Origin: Veillonella rogosae JCM 15642
GTDB lineage: Bacteria > Bacillota > Negativicutes > Veillonellales > Veillonellaceae
Direction: 5' to 3'
Assembly: GCF_002959775.1 (NCBI RefSeq)
Contig: NZ_PPCX01000004.1
Location: 62,001-126,000, forward strand
DNA length: 64,000 nt
The notes beneath the pieces are model-generated. The model was given only the letters and a program-made list of their open reading frames with translations, was not told the DNA's origin and made no database searches. How positions within the stretch are numbered: the first letter of the stretch is position 1; each line of letters opens with the position of its first letter. Positions 1-9,126 of the stretch are shown here, piece after piece. The translations under genes and the position numbers were made by a program.

Positions 1-894
1 GCTATCCGCTTCCCTCAACCTCTATACACAGTGGCTATGGAGCCAGTGAAAAAAGGTGAGGAGGAAAAATTAGCTAGTGCTGTTCTTAAGGTAGCAGAAG
101 AAGATCCTACTTGCGTAGTAGTGAAAAATGCTGAGGCCCGCCAATTACAAGTCGATTGTATGGGCGAGGTACATCTCGAGCATATTCTCAATAAAATGGA
201 CCGCAAATACGGCGTACAAGCTAAACTTGTGACTCCATATATTCCATACCGCGAAACTATCAAAGGCTCCGCTGAAACCGAGTCTAAATATAAAAAACAA
301 AGTGGCGGTCATGGTCAATATGGTCACGTTAAGATTCAAGTGGACCCATTATACGATGGAAGCGAATTTGCATTCGTAGACAAAATCTTTGGTGGTGCTG
401 TACCTAAACAATACATACCAGCAGTGGAAAAGGGTGCCAAAGAAACCCTAGATAAAGGCTTAATTGCGGGATATCCTATGATTGGCGTGCAAGTGACACT
501 CTTGGATGGATCTTACCATAGTGTAGACTCCTCAGAGTTAGCATTTAAAGTAGCTACGTCACAGGCTATCAAGGATGTAATTCCTAAGGCGAAACCAGTC
601 CTATTAGAACCAATCTATGAAGTTAACGTGTTTGCACCAGATGCTTTCATGGGCGACATCATGGGTGATTTAAATAGCCGTCGAGGTCGTGTATTAGGCA
701 TGGAACAAAGTGAAAGAACAGGTATTTCTGTTGTTAAAGCTCAAGTACCATTGGCTGAAATGGCCGATTATGTGACTGCATTGCGCTCTATCACTCAAGG
801 ACAAGGCGTATTTAACCGTCAGTTCCATACTTATGAAGAGGTTCCACATAAGCAAGCGGAAGAAATTATCGCTGCTCATAAAACTCAAGAATAA
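1..894 (+). CDS. Elongation factor G-like GTPase, C-terminal part (5' end outside window)
   Basis: The reading frame is open from base 1, so this is the last 297 codons of a longer gene. It covers EF-G domains III, IV and V. Domain IV carries the motif GSYHSVDSSELAFKVA (canonical EF-G has YHDVDSSEMAFKIA). The domain V region has DLNSRRGRVLGME, and ITQGQGVF lies near the C-terminus. EF-G translocates tRNA and mRNA on the ribosome or recycles it. The variant domain IV tip and the absence of str-operon neighbours suggest the paralogous EF-G-like form rather than the main fusA, but the GTPase domain is not visible. A strong terminator follows at 1041. Confidence 0.9.
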   Translation, partial: AIRFPQPLYTVAMEPVKKGEEEKLASAVLKVAEEDPTCVVVKNAEARQLQVDCMGEVHLEHILNKMDRKYGVQAKLVTPYIPYRETIKGSAETESKYKKQSGGHGQYGHVKIQVDPLYDGSEFAFVDKIFGGAVPKQYIPAVEKGAKETLDKGLIAGYPMIGVQVTLLDGSYHSVDSSELAFKVATSQAIKDVIPKAKPVLLEPIYEVNVFAPDAFMGDIMGDLNSRRGRVLGMEQSERTGISVVKAQVPLAEMADYVTALRSITQGQGVFNRQFHTYEEVPHKQAEEIIAAHKTQE

Positions 895-1245
895 TGTAAG
901 ACCATGTCCACGTACTGTATGTAATACAGTTAGAATCACTACAACTGAATAGACAATTGCATATTGTAACAACTTCATATGTAAAATTTCATAGTATAAC
1001 AATTGACGAAAGTCATAAATCTGAATAGTATTTTACACTGGCCCTCCATATATGTAGCGTATGGAGGGCTTTTACTATGAAATAGATTAGAATAGCCCTC
1101 AATGGTCTTTGATTACTGGTATGTACCGCTGTAGTAGAAATAATAGAATTGCTAGTCCTTTATGTATATATGTGCTAACATAGAGGGTAAATATAATTAC
1201 AACCGTGTGCTTACTATATAAATAGATAGTGTGAAAGGATCGTAT
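895..1245. other. Intergenic region with one terminator
   Basis: About 350 bases without a convincing gene. Apart from the perfect hairpin at 1041-1069, it is AT-rich and probably carries the promoter of the YhcH/EamA unit. No other structure was recognised. Confidence 0.5.
1041..1074 (+). terminator. Intrinsic terminator after the EF-G-like gene
   Basis: Perfect 10-bp stem GCCCTCCATA (1041-1050) / TATGGAGGGC (1060-1069) with a 9-base loop, followed by TTTT. The same arm sequence recurs in the terminator at 59060. Confidence 0.85.
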
Positions 1246-1722
1246 ATGTTTTTCTCTAGTATTGCTGCAGATTACACAAAAATGGGATATCCTAAAGCCA
1301 TCGTACGGGCTTTGGATTTCTTAAAAAATACAGATTTGAAAGCATTGCCTGGTGGTCGTCATGCCATTGAAGGGGACATGATGTACGCCAATGTAGACGA
1401 TGTAGAAACAAAATTATTTGAAACTACAAAACCTGAGTCTCATCGCAACTATGTAGATATTCAATTCATGGTAGATGGGGAAGAAAATATGGGCTTTTTC
1501 GTAGATAAAGGCCTCGTAAAGCCTGTGGAGTCTTATCCAGATCGTGATTGCTATTTCTACCCAAACGAAGCTGTCGATGAAGGCCAAATCCACTGTCCAG
1601 AAGGGTACTATACAGTATTCTTCCCATCCGATATCCATCGCCCGCTACTTGCTGTAAACGATAAGCCTATTAAAATCCGTAAGGTCGTTGTGAAGGTTCA
1701 CGTATCCCTGCTCGGTGAGTAG
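1246..1722 (+). CDS. YhcH/YjgK/YiaL family protein (DUF386)
   Basis: A 158-residue single-domain cupin-type protein. Family hallmarks are visible: SHRNYVDIQFMVDGEE about residue 65 and FPSDIHRPLL about residue 124, both supplying likely metal-binding histidines. Family members sit with sialic acid or other sugar catabolism genes, and the E. coli and Haemophilus relatives are proposed sugar anomerases or isomerases. The ATG at 1246 is chosen over GTG 1231 because AAAGGA at 1234-1239 is well placed for it. The stop overlaps the next gene, so the two are probably co-transcribed; no sugar-catabolic neighbours are visible, so the substrate is open. Confidence 0.85.
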   Translation: MFFSSIAADYTKMGYPKAIVRALDFLKNTDLKALPGGRHAIEGDMMYANVDDVETKLFETTKPESHRNYVDIQFMVDGEENMGFFVDKGLVKPVESYPDRDCYFYPNEAVDEGQIHCPEGYYTVFFPSDIHRPLLAVNDKPIKIRKVVVKVHVSLLGE

Positions 1723-1723
1723 T

Positions 1724-2617
1724 ATGAAGCGATATGAAATTATAGGTGTTTTACTAACCCTATTAGGTGCGGTTCTATGGGGCGTATCAGGTACATCAGT
1801 ACAGTTTCTAAGCAATTTTAGGGATATGAACTTAGAATGGCTAGTCACCATGCGATTAATTACAGCTGGGCTATTGACTGTGCTCTATGCTTGGTTTAAA
1901 TATGGTAATTCCATCTTTAATGTCTTTCGTAGTTTGAAAGATACAGTAGGTTTAATCATTTTTGGCGTATTTGGCATGGCCTTATGCCAATATACATACT
2001 TTAAATCTATTGCCTTAGCTGGAGCTGGTATTGCAACGGTACTACAATACTTGGCGCCGTCTATGATTATTATTTATTTGCTAGTTCGTTACGGTAAACG
2101 TCCGTCTAAAGGCGAGATTATTTCTGTTATACTTGCATTAGTAGGCACAATATGCCTGCTGGGGAACGACGGCTTATCTATTGAAAGCTTCCCGCTCGCG
2201 GTGCTTGTATGGGGGCTACTATCTGCTGTAGGTGTCGCTGTATATAGTCTTTCTCCTGTGGATTTACTATATAAATATGGAACCTTGCCGATTGTAGGCT
2301 TTGGTATGCTCCTTAGTGGTATTGTTGCTGCCATATTGTTCCATCAACCTAATTCGTATGCGATGTGGGATGTATGGACCGTTATTGGTTGTTTCAATGT
2401 TGTCTTTCTTGGGACCATCGTATCCTTTAATGCTTACTTGGAAGGCGTTAAACGAATAGGTGCGGTGCCAGGCTCCATCTTGTCATCTATTGAACCGATT
2501 TCCGCGGCTTTCTTTGGATGGGCTTTTTTAGACAATCAATTTAGTCTATTAGGGCTAATTGGCATGGCCATGATTATTGCCACTGTTATTATTATTGCTT
2601 TAGAAAAACGTAAATAA
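1724..2617 (+). CDS. EamA/DMT family transporter (copy 1)
   Basis: About 297 residues with roughly ten hydrophobic segments and two EamA repeats, the usual drug/metabolite transporter build. The start GAVLWGVSGTSVQFL and the second-repeat signature GTIVSFNAYLEGVKRIGAVPGS are nearly repeated in the next gene. Start is ATG 1724, with GGTGAG upstream, or GTG 1715, which overlaps the end of the YhcH gene. EamA proteins mostly export amino acids or metabolites; the substrate cannot be read from sequence. Confidence 0.88.
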   Translation: MKRYEIIGVLLTLLGAVLWGVSGTSVQFLSNFRDMNLEWLVTMRLITAGLLTVLYAWFKYGNSIFNVFRSLKDTVGLIIFGVFGMALCQYTYFKSIALAGAGIATVLQYLAPSMIIIYLLVRYGKRPSKGEIISVILALVGTICLLGNDGLSIESFPLAVLVWGLLSAVGVAVYSLSPVDLLYKYGTLPIVGFGMLLSGIVAAILFHQPNSYAMWDVWTVIGCFNVVFLGTIVSFNAYLEGVKRIGAVPGSILSSIEPISAAFFGWAFLDNQFSLLGLIGMAMIIATVIIIALEKRK

Positions 2618-2678
2618 TCTATAGATGATTGATTTAGGTTAGCCTATACTGATTTAAACATATCTATAATTTAATGTT

Positions 2679-2724
2679 AGAGGTTTCATCTCTGCGTATT
2701 GCAGAGGTTGGGGCCTCTTTGCTA
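2679..2724 (+). terminator. Possible weak terminator between the EamA genes
   Basis: Nested hairpin with outer AGAGG/CCTCT and inner CTCTGC/GCAGAG arms, followed by TTTGC. The U-run is short, so it may be partial. Confidence 0.4.
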
Positions 2725-2765
2725 TTATGATACATATTGTGAAAGTATTCGTCATGGAGGGACGT

Positions 2766-3707
2766 ATGGAGGAAAAACAATGGAAGGGCATGGGCCTTGC
2801 CATTATGGGAGCTCTGTTTTGGGGGCTTTCAGGCACATCTGTACAATTTCTTGAAAATGCAAAGCACATCAATGTGGAGTGGTTACTAGAGGCGCGCTTG
2901 CTTATAGCAGGGATCTTAACCATTGTATTAGCCTATGTACAAGAGGGGAAGCGTGTTTTCTCTATCTTTAAAGAGCCGAAAGACATAGGAAAGCTACTGA
3001 TTTTTGGCATATTAGGGATTGCCATGGTGCAGTATGCGTACTTTAGAGCCATCGCTATTTCAGGGGTTGGGGTGGCTACAGTGCTTCAATATGTAGCACC
3101 GACGATGATTATTATTTACCTATTTTTACGGTATTTTAAAAAGCCATCTATACCAGAGCTATTTTGTATTTTGCTTGCTATGGTTGGTACCATTTGTATT
3201 GTTATGCAAGAGGGCTTAGATATGTCGTCCTTCAATGAAGAAGCCTTGTTCTGGGGTCTCGTATCGGCGGCCAGTATTTGTATTTATACATTACAGCCCA
3301 TTGAGCTTTTAAAAACATATGGCACTACGTCTGTAGTTGGTTTTGCTATGTTTATTTGCGGTATCTTGTCTGTTGCTATGTTCCAACAAGTTGAGTCTGA
3401 AGCTATTTGGGATGGTATGACGTGGCTGGGGTTATTTGCCATCATCATACTTGGTACAGTGGTATCCTTTAATGCCTATATGGAAGGGGTAAAACTCATT
3501 GGGGCTGTACAAGGTTCTATACTTTCATCCTTAGAACCAATATCCGCTGCCTTATTTGGGTGGGTACTTCTCGGGAATGAATTTACCCTCATCGGTATCT
3601 TTGGCATGATCTGTATTATTGCTACTGTGTTTATCATTGCTTGGGATCGTCAACGACAAATTAAACGAGAAGTACTAAAAAAATTAAATAAAGAGGAAAT
3701 CGTGTGA
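2766..3707 (+). CDS. EamA/DMT family transporter (copy 2)
   Basis: 313 residues from ATG 2766, chosen because GGAGG at 2756-2760 fits it; in-frame ATGs at 2727 and 2754 lie further upstream. Ten hydrophobic segments and two EamA repeats (GALFWGLSGTSVQFLEN near the N-terminus; GTVVSFNAYMEGVKLIGAVQGS late). It is a clear paralog of the preceding gene along its whole length, pointing to tandem duplication, and ends in a charged tail (RQRQIKREVLKKLNKEE). Probably an inner membrane exporter of a small metabolite. Confidence 0.88.
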   Translation: MEEKQWKGMGLAIMGALFWGLSGTSVQFLENAKHINVEWLLEARLLIAGILTIVLAYVQEGKRVFSIFKEPKDIGKLLIFGILGIAMVQYAYFRAIAISGVGVATVLQYVAPTMIIIYLFLRYFKKPSIPELFCILLAMVGTICIVMQEGLDMSSFNEEALFWGLVSAASICIYTLQPIELLKTYGTTSVVGFAMFICGILSVAMFQQVESEAIWDGMTWLGLFAIIILGTVVSFNAYMEGVKLIGAVQGSILSSLEPISAALFGWVLLGNEFTLIGIFGMICIIATVFIIAWDRQRQIKREVLKKLNKEEIV

Positions 3708-3899
3708 TCTGCGTATGTATGCTTTTTTATTTCTAAAAACCTCAATATAAGTTATAATATATACAAGAATAATTATTGATGTATATAGAAATTTATAGTG
3801 CTGTGTATATCATCTTATTGGTTGACTATTTAATTAGCTATTTGTGTAGCTCTTCATATAGTTGAAGTATAGGTATCTATTGTATTTTAGGAGGTAAGT

Positions 3900-5195
3900 A
3901 TGTCTGTAAAAGATTTCGTACAAAAACGCCGTGAAGCATTAATTGAATTGCGCCGTGATTTTCATAAGTATCCTGAAACTGCTTGGTTAGAATATCGTTC
4001 TGCTGCTAAGATCGCGGCAACGCTCATTTCCTTGGGCTATGATGTAGCGTTAGGCGAAGAAGTTCTTGATTTGGATTCTCGTATGGGCTTGCCTAGCAAG
4101 GATGTTATGAGTGCTGCTATGGCTCGTGCCATCGATGAAGGTGCTAATCCAGAGCTAGTAGAAAAATTGGGCTTTGGTAAAACAGCGATTGTAGCAACTA
4201 TGAAGTTCAGTGATCAAGGTCCTGTAGTGGCATTCCGTGTAGATATGGACTCTAATGATGTTATCGAATCTAAAGAGTCTGACCATGCACCGGTTAAGGG
4301 TGGCTATCGCTCTTGTCATGATAAAGCGATGCATGCTTGTGGTCATGATGCACATATGGCAATGGGTCTTGGTCTTGCCGAATATGTAGCAGAGCATAAA
4401 GATCAATTCAAAGGTACTCTTAAATTAATCTTCCAACCAGCAGAGGAAGGCGTGCGCGGTGCTAAAGCAATGGTTAACGCCGGCGTAGTAGATGATGTAG
4501 ACTACATGTTCGGTTTGCACATTGGCTTCAATGAAAATTATGCAAATTGCTTTGCTTGTAGTAACCATGGCTTCTTGGCTACTACTAAACTAGATGCGGT
4601 ATTCCACGGTTATGCTGCTCATGCTGGTAGCTCTCCAGAGAAAGCGAAAAATGCAATGCTTGCAGGTTGTACAGCAGTGCTTAATTTACAAGCTATTGCT
4701 CGCCACGGTAAAGGTGCTTCTCGTATGAACGTTGGCATTTTTGAAAGTGGTACTGGCCGTAATGTAACACCAGATACAGCAGTTCTTAAATTAGAAACTC
4801 GTGGGGCTACTACAGAAATCAATGATTACGTAATCGGCCGTGCAGAAACGATTATCAAAGCCGCTGCAGAAATGCACGACTGCTCCTATGAAATTACAAA
4901 ACAAGGTGAAACTCCATCTTGTCGTATGAGCGATGAATTGGCTCCTGAAATCCAATCTATTATTAAGCCTCTTGGTATCTTTAGAGACGTTCCATTAGAT
5001 TATAGTGGCGGTGGTAGTGAAGACTGTGCATACTTCTTGAATCGCGTAATTAGCCGAGGTGGCATGGGTACATATATGTTAGTAGGCTCTGCTATCAAAG
5101 CTCCACATCACAACCCACTCTTTGATATCGATGAAGAAGATATGCTTAATGGTGTTATTGCATTAGGAACTATTGCAGCTCACTATTTGAAATAA
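3900..5195 (+). CDS. M20 family amidohydrolase, AbgA-like
   Basis: A 431-residue zinc amidohydrolase of peptidase family M20D. It resembles E. coli AbgA, the A subunit of p-aminobenzoyl-glutamate hydrolase, from the N-terminus (RRDFHKYPETAWLEYRSA, SRMGLP) through HACGHDAH (residues 145-152), FQPAEEGVRGAKAMVNAGV (about 178-196; E182/E183) and the dimerisation domain motif AAHAG. It starts at ATG 3900 after AGGAGGTAAGT. The next gene begins 20 bases after the stop and is another M20-type hydrolase, so they probably form an operon with the DcuC carrier. No AbgB or AbgT partner is adjacent, so the aminoacyl substrate may differ from pABA-glutamate. Confidence 0.88.
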   Translation: MSVKDFVQKRREALIELRRDFHKYPETAWLEYRSAAKIAATLISLGYDVALGEEVLDLDSRMGLPSKDVMSAAMARAIDEGANPELVEKLGFGKTAIVATMKFSDQGPVVAFRVDMDSNDVIESKESDHAPVKGGYRSCHDKAMHACGHDAHMAMGLGLAEYVAEHKDQFKGTLKLIFQPAEEGVRGAKAMVNAGVVDDVDYMFGLHIGFNENYANCFACSNHGFLATTKLDAVFHGYAAHAGSSPEKAKNAMLAGCTAVLNLQAIARHGKGASRMNVGIFESGTGRNVTPDTAVLKLETRGATTEINDYVIGRAETIIKAAAEMHDCSYEITKQGETPSCRMSDELAPEIQSIIKPLGIFRDVPLDYSGGGSEDCAYFLNRVISRGGMGTYMLVGSAIKAPHHNPLFDIDEEDMLNGVIALGTIAAHYLK

Positions 5196-5215
5196 TATAG
5201 ATTGTGAGGTTTGTT

Positions 5216-6460
5216 ATGATTCAACGGGATCGCTTAGTTAACGATTTTGAAGCTATGTCGCAGTTTACTGCATCTGGTGAAGGCATTAATCGCCTTGCTT
5301 TCACCGATGCAGACTGGGCAGGCCGCCAATATATTATAGACCGCATGGTTGACGCAGGCTTAACTGTAGAAACAGACGGTTTTGGAAATGTCATTGGCTA
5401 TAAGGTTGGTAAGAATCCTGACTTGCCTGTTGTTATGGTTGGTTCTCATACGGACAGTGTGCCGAATGGTGGCAATTATGACGGCGTGGTCGGCGTGTTA
5501 TCCGCCATTGAATCCGTGCGTAGCATGAATGATGATGGTTTTGAACACGATCATACAATTGCTGTTGTGTCCTTTATGTGTGAAGAGTCCGGACGCTTTG
5601 GGGATTCTACATTAGGTAGTAAGGCGATGCGCGGTGAGTTGACAGTACAAGACTTACATCGATTAAGAGATAAACAAGGTACTTCCTTATACGAGGTTTT
5701 GAAAGGTCGCAATTTAAATCCAGATGAAATTGAACAGGTGGAATACAAGCGACCTGTAAAATCTTTTACAGAAATTCACATCGAGCAAGGTAAGGTGCTA
5801 GAGCACGAACAGAAACGTATTGGTATTGTCACTGGGATTGCAGCACCAGAACGGTTTTATGTGACCATTCGTGGTAATGCTGATCATAGCGGTGCTACAC
5901 CAATGAACTTGCGCCATGATGCGCTCTGCGGAGCATCCAAAATTATCCTTGGCATCGAGGAAATCGCCGCTATGCAGGAGGAGCCACCAGTAGTAGGCAC
6001 CGTCGGTATAGTAGAGGTTACACCGGGGGCGATGAACGTCATTCCTGGCGTGGTGAAATTAGGCGTAGATATCCGTAGTATCTCTGAGGTTGCCCGCAAC
6101 TCGGTAGTGACATTAATTAAAGAATTTATCGATGTTACGGCAGAAAAACGTGGCTTATCTTATACGATTGAACCTGTTGCACAAGATCATCCGGTAGCGA
6201 TGCATCCTGCTATGATTAGAGAAATCGAAGAGGTTGTTACATCATTAGGCGTAGAATATATGGCGCTACCGAGCGGTGCTGGTCACGATGCCATGCACTG
6301 GGCTGATGATGTGCCAACGGGAATGATCTTTATTCCATGCCTTGGGGGTATCAGTCATAATCCGGCGGAATTTGCTGAAATGGATGATATTGTAACGGGC
6401 GCAGAGGTCCTTGATAAAGTGCTTAGAAAGCTTAGTTTGGAAGACACAAAACTTGTATAG
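5216..6460 (+). CDS. Zn-dependent hydrolase, N-carbamoyl-amino acid/allantoate amidohydrolase type
   Basis: 414 residues in the M20 family branch of AmaB/HyuC/AllC. Metal-site motifs seen: GSHTDSVPNGGNYDG (His78, Asp89), FMCEESGRFG and the late GAGHDAMHWADDVPTGMIFIP typical of this branch. Members hydrolyse N-carbamoyl-L-amino acids, beta-ureidopropionate or allantoate, releasing CO2 and ammonia. ATG 5216 is preferred to GTG 5204 because GTGAGG lies just before it. It sits between the AbgA-like hydrolase and a DcuC carrier, which suggests salvage or breakdown of an imported N-acylated or carbamoylated amino acid. Confidence 0.87.
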   Translation: MIQRDRLVNDFEAMSQFTASGEGINRLAFTDADWAGRQYIIDRMVDAGLTVETDGFGNVIGYKVGKNPDLPVVMVGSHTDSVPNGGNYDGVVGVLSAIESVRSMNDDGFEHDHTIAVVSFMCEESGRFGDSTLGSKAMRGELTVQDLHRLRDKQGTSLYEVLKGRNLNPDEIEQVEYKRPVKSFTEIHIEQGKVLEHEQKRIGIVTGIAAPERFYVTIRGNADHSGATPMNLRHDALCGASKIILGIEEIAAMQEEPPVVGTVGIVEVTPGAMNVIPGVVKLGVDIRSISEVARNSVVTLIKEFIDVTAEKRGLSYTIEPVAQDHPVAMHPAMIREIEEVVTSLGVEYMALPSGAGHDAMHWADDVPTGMIFIPCLGGISHNPAEFAEMDDIVTGAEVLDKVLRKLSLEDTKLV

Positions 6461-6552
6461 TGTGTAGCATGGTTTTGTGAGATATTTTGTGTAAAACAGT
6501 AGAAATGATTGACTTTGTTTCTACTGTTTTTACATATAGGAGAAAATATAAT

Positions 6553-7806
6553 ATGGTTATTGCAGGTATTGTTATCGTAGTAGCGACCTTCATCGCTATT
6601 ATTAAAAAGTTTGAAACGCGGCTCGTGTTATTACTATCGGGCCTATTGATGTGTTTTATTGGTGGTAATCTAGGGGCAGGTACGACGGCTTTTGTAAAAG
6701 AACTGACAAACCCAGGTCTTGTACCGACGATTTGTACTGTTCTTGGGTTTAGTTATGTTATGGAATACACAAAATGTACGGAGCATATGGTGTATTTCAT
6801 CTCTGCTGGCCTTAAAAAGATGACTAAGATCATCATCCCTGGCGCCGTTATTATTACGTTCTTAATCAACATTGCGTTGCCTACAGCGGCAGGCTGTGCG
6901 GCAGCGGTTGGTGCGCTCTTAATCCCAGCTCTTATTCGCTCTGGTGTACATCCGGCAATGGCTGGTTCTGCTATCTTCCTAGGCACGTGGGGTAGCTCCT
7001 TGAGCCCAGGCCTTATGTTTAACCCTCAAGTAGCGCAACTAGCAGGTGTAGATGTAATGACAGTTATTGCGAGCTTCTCCATGCAAGCCATGATTGGCAT
7101 CGTAGTAGCTGCAATCTTACTAAATATCGTAGCTATCGTTAAAAAAGAGCATACAGGGTATGTGATGAAACATAATTCTACTGAGGACAGTAAAGAGTTT
7201 AAAGTAAATTATTTCTACGCTATTATTCCTATTATTCCGCTTGTATTGCTTGTATTAGGCAGTAAACAAGTGGCCGTAATTCCTGAGGTTTCCGTTCCTG
7301 TATCTATGCTCATTGGTACAGCGATTGGTATTGTAGCGGTTCGCCCTAATGTAACAGAAGCGGTGAAGAAGTTCTTCCGCGGTACTGGCGATGGTATGTG
7401 TGATGTAGTAGGTCTTATGGCTGCTGCGGCATGTTTCACAGCTGGTATGCAACTTATCGGTCTTACTAATGCTCTTATTGATGGCATGAAGAACTCTCAA
7501 CAAATCGCTCAAATCGGTGCGGCCTTTGGTCCATTCTTGTTGGCTGTTATCTCTGGTTCCGGTAATGCGGCAGCCCTTGCCTTTAACGGTGCTGTAACAC
7601 CACACGCAGCAGACTTTGGGTATGGCATTATGGAACTTGGCTCCATGGCGCAAATCGGTGCAGGTATCGGTCGTAGTATGAGTCCTGTAGCAGGTGCTGG
7701 TATTATCGTCGCTGGTATTGCTGGAATCAATCCTATGGAAATGGCAAAACGCAATGCGATACCATGTATCATTGCTACAGTTGTGATTATGCTATTGTTA
7801 CTCTAA
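6553..7806 (+). CDS. DcuC-family C4-dicarboxylate carrier
   Basis: 417 residues, almost entirely hydrophobic, about 12 membrane segments. The pattern matches the DcuC family of anaerobic C4-dicarboxylate carriers: AGCAAAVGALLIPALIRSGV, FLGTWGSSLSPGLMFNPQV and a late SGSGNAAALAFNGAVTPHA block. DcuC proteins exchange or export succinate and related acids; some homologs next to hydrolases carry other carboxylates. ATG 6553 is chosen because TAGGAGAA stands upstream; the open frame extends to 6487 but without a ribosome binding site. Probably co-transcribed with the two hydrolases. Confidence 0.85.
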   Translation: MVIAGIVIVVATFIAIIKKFETRLVLLLSGLLMCFIGGNLGAGTTAFVKELTNPGLVPTICTVLGFSYVMEYTKCTEHMVYFISAGLKKMTKIIIPGAVIITFLINIALPTAAGCAAAVGALLIPALIRSGVHPAMAGSAIFLGTWGSSLSPGLMFNPQVAQLAGVDVMTVIASFSMQAMIGIVVAAILLNIVAIVKKEHTGYVMKHNSTEDSKEFKVNYFYAIIPIIPLVLLVLGSKQVAVIPEVSVPVSMLIGTAIGIVAVRPNVTEAVKKFFRGTGDGMCDVVGLMAAAACFTAGMQLIGLTNALIDGMKNSQQIAQIGAAFGPFLLAVISGSGNAAALAFNGAVTPHAADFGYGIMELGSMAQIGAGIGRSMSPVAGAGIIVAGIAGINPMEMAKRNAIPCIIATVVIMLLLL

Positions 7807-7870
7807 TCCAAGATACGTGATTGTGTCATAGTAGAGAAATTATTTTTATAAAAGCTATTATATAAAAGAA

Positions 7871-7904
7871 AACCCGTCATGATTCTTGTCATGACGGGTT
7901 TTTT
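7871..7904. terminator. Bidirectional intrinsic terminator
   Basis: Perfect 12-bp stem AACCCGTCATGA / TCATGACGGGTT with a 6-base loop, A-run before and T-run after. It can end the DcuC unit (+) and the LysR gene (-). Confidence 0.92.
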
Positions 7905-8013
7905 ACATATACTGAGGTACAAGGTATAAGTAAAATTTATGGATGCTAAAGAAAAGAGCAATTTGTTTTTATTGCATTTCCATAATATATTATATGTATT
8001 AAAGGAATATATA

Positions 8014-8883
8014 CTATACCTTTGTGTCAGCCCAGGTTTTCATAAATGAGTAAAAAGCCTGTACTGGCTTGGACTCAAGGGCACTGTTGCGGGTGTACAT
8101 CCACGTATCACGAGTCATGATATGACCATCAAGATCCTTTAAGGTTTCCTTAAATAGGTTAGGGTAATCGTTGCCACAGCTTTGGGTAAGGATGGTAAAA
8201 CCAAGTCCTTGGTTGACGAGCTTCATGCAGGTATCGATGTCGTTCACCTCGATGGTGCGCATCGGTGGTTGTGAGTAGTGAGAATACCACCAATCATCTA
8301 TAGTTTGCTGTAAATTCGGATCTGTTTGATAGTGAATATAGGGCAGACGAGGTAAGTCCTCAACGGCACAAGGCGTTTTGTTAAAGAAGCAGAATGGTTC
8401 GGACCAAATATGTTCTTTAGACTCTGTCCAAGTGTGAGCACCGCGGATAATGGCAGCATGTAGGCGACCTTCAAGGAAGTCATGGTATAGCTTATAGCTA
8501 AGTCCCGTATACATGATGATATCAATGTGTGGATACGCCTCTTTAAAGGTCGATAAAATATGGGGAATGTGATACTTTGCGAATACATTTGAGCATCCTA
8601 GGTTTAATGTACCACGTGGTTCACTACCCATAGCTAATAGCTCTTGGCGCACCGAAGTATAGGAATTGAGCAAATCTTCGGCGTATCGCACAAGGCGTTG
8701 ACCTTGATAGGTAAACTCTACGCCACGAGCTTGTCGGTTGATGATGGGACAGTTAAATTCCTTTTCTAATTTTTTTATTCGTTCACTCAATGCAGGTTGT
8801 GTCATAAATAGACGACGCGCCGCATAAGTAATATTATTTTCCTCTGCTAAGGTTTTTAAAATTGTACAATCTTTCGTGTCCAT
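8014..8883 (-). CDS. LysR family transcriptional regulator
   Basis: 289 residues with an N-terminal winged HTH (ENNITYAARRLFMTQPALSERIKKLEKEF, about 15-43) and a periplasmic-binding-type effector domain. It is divergent from the hydratase gene across a 243-base region, the usual layout for a LysR activator of its neighbour. AAAGGAG precedes the ATG. The genes it faces match the E. coli YbhJ, YbhH and YbhI families, where the linked regulator YbhD is also LysR type. The effector is unknown, probably a tricarboxylate-like acid handled by the cluster. Confidence 0.9.
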   Translation of the reverse strand: MDTKDCTILKTLAEENNITYAARRLFMTQPALSERIKKLEKEFNCPIINRQARGVEFTYQGQRLVRYAEDLLNSYTSVRQELLAMGSEPRGTLNLGCSNVFAKYHIPHILSTFKEAYPHIDIIMYTGLSYKLYHDFLEGRLHAAIIRGAHTWTESKEHIWSEPFCFFNKTPCAVEDLPRLPYIHYQTDPNLQQTIDDWWYSHYSQPPMRTIEVNDIDTCMKLVNQGLGFTILTQSCGNDYPNLFKETLKDLDGHIMTRDTWMYTRNSALESKPVQAFYSFMKTWADTKV

Positions 8884-9126
8884 AAACTCTCCTTTACATA
8901 TGTATTATTGTACTCTATCCCAAAGAGTTGGTACAGCTGAGAGACCGTTAGGGCTATACAGATTAGATATAACTAAAGACTAGTTTCAGATGAGGGATGC
9001 TAGATTTATATAGATTATTAAAGACTAGGTATTAGTAAGAGGAAGGGAACTTTTACCAATACACATGGTGAAAGTATAGTGTTTGTAAAGGTTTACACAT
9101 GCCTGAAAGTAATAAAGGAGCAAGTC
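8884..9126. promoter_or_regulatory. Divergent LysR-hydratase promoter region
   Basis: Two direct copies of AAAGACTAG at 8975-8983 and 9020-9028, 45 bases apart, lie between the divergent genes. They are candidate LysR binding half-sites, by position only. Confidence 0.35.

Noticed and set aside
7255-7653. 132-codon minus-strand frame within the DcuC gene
   Set aside because: Antisense to a clear membrane carrier, no ribosome binding site.
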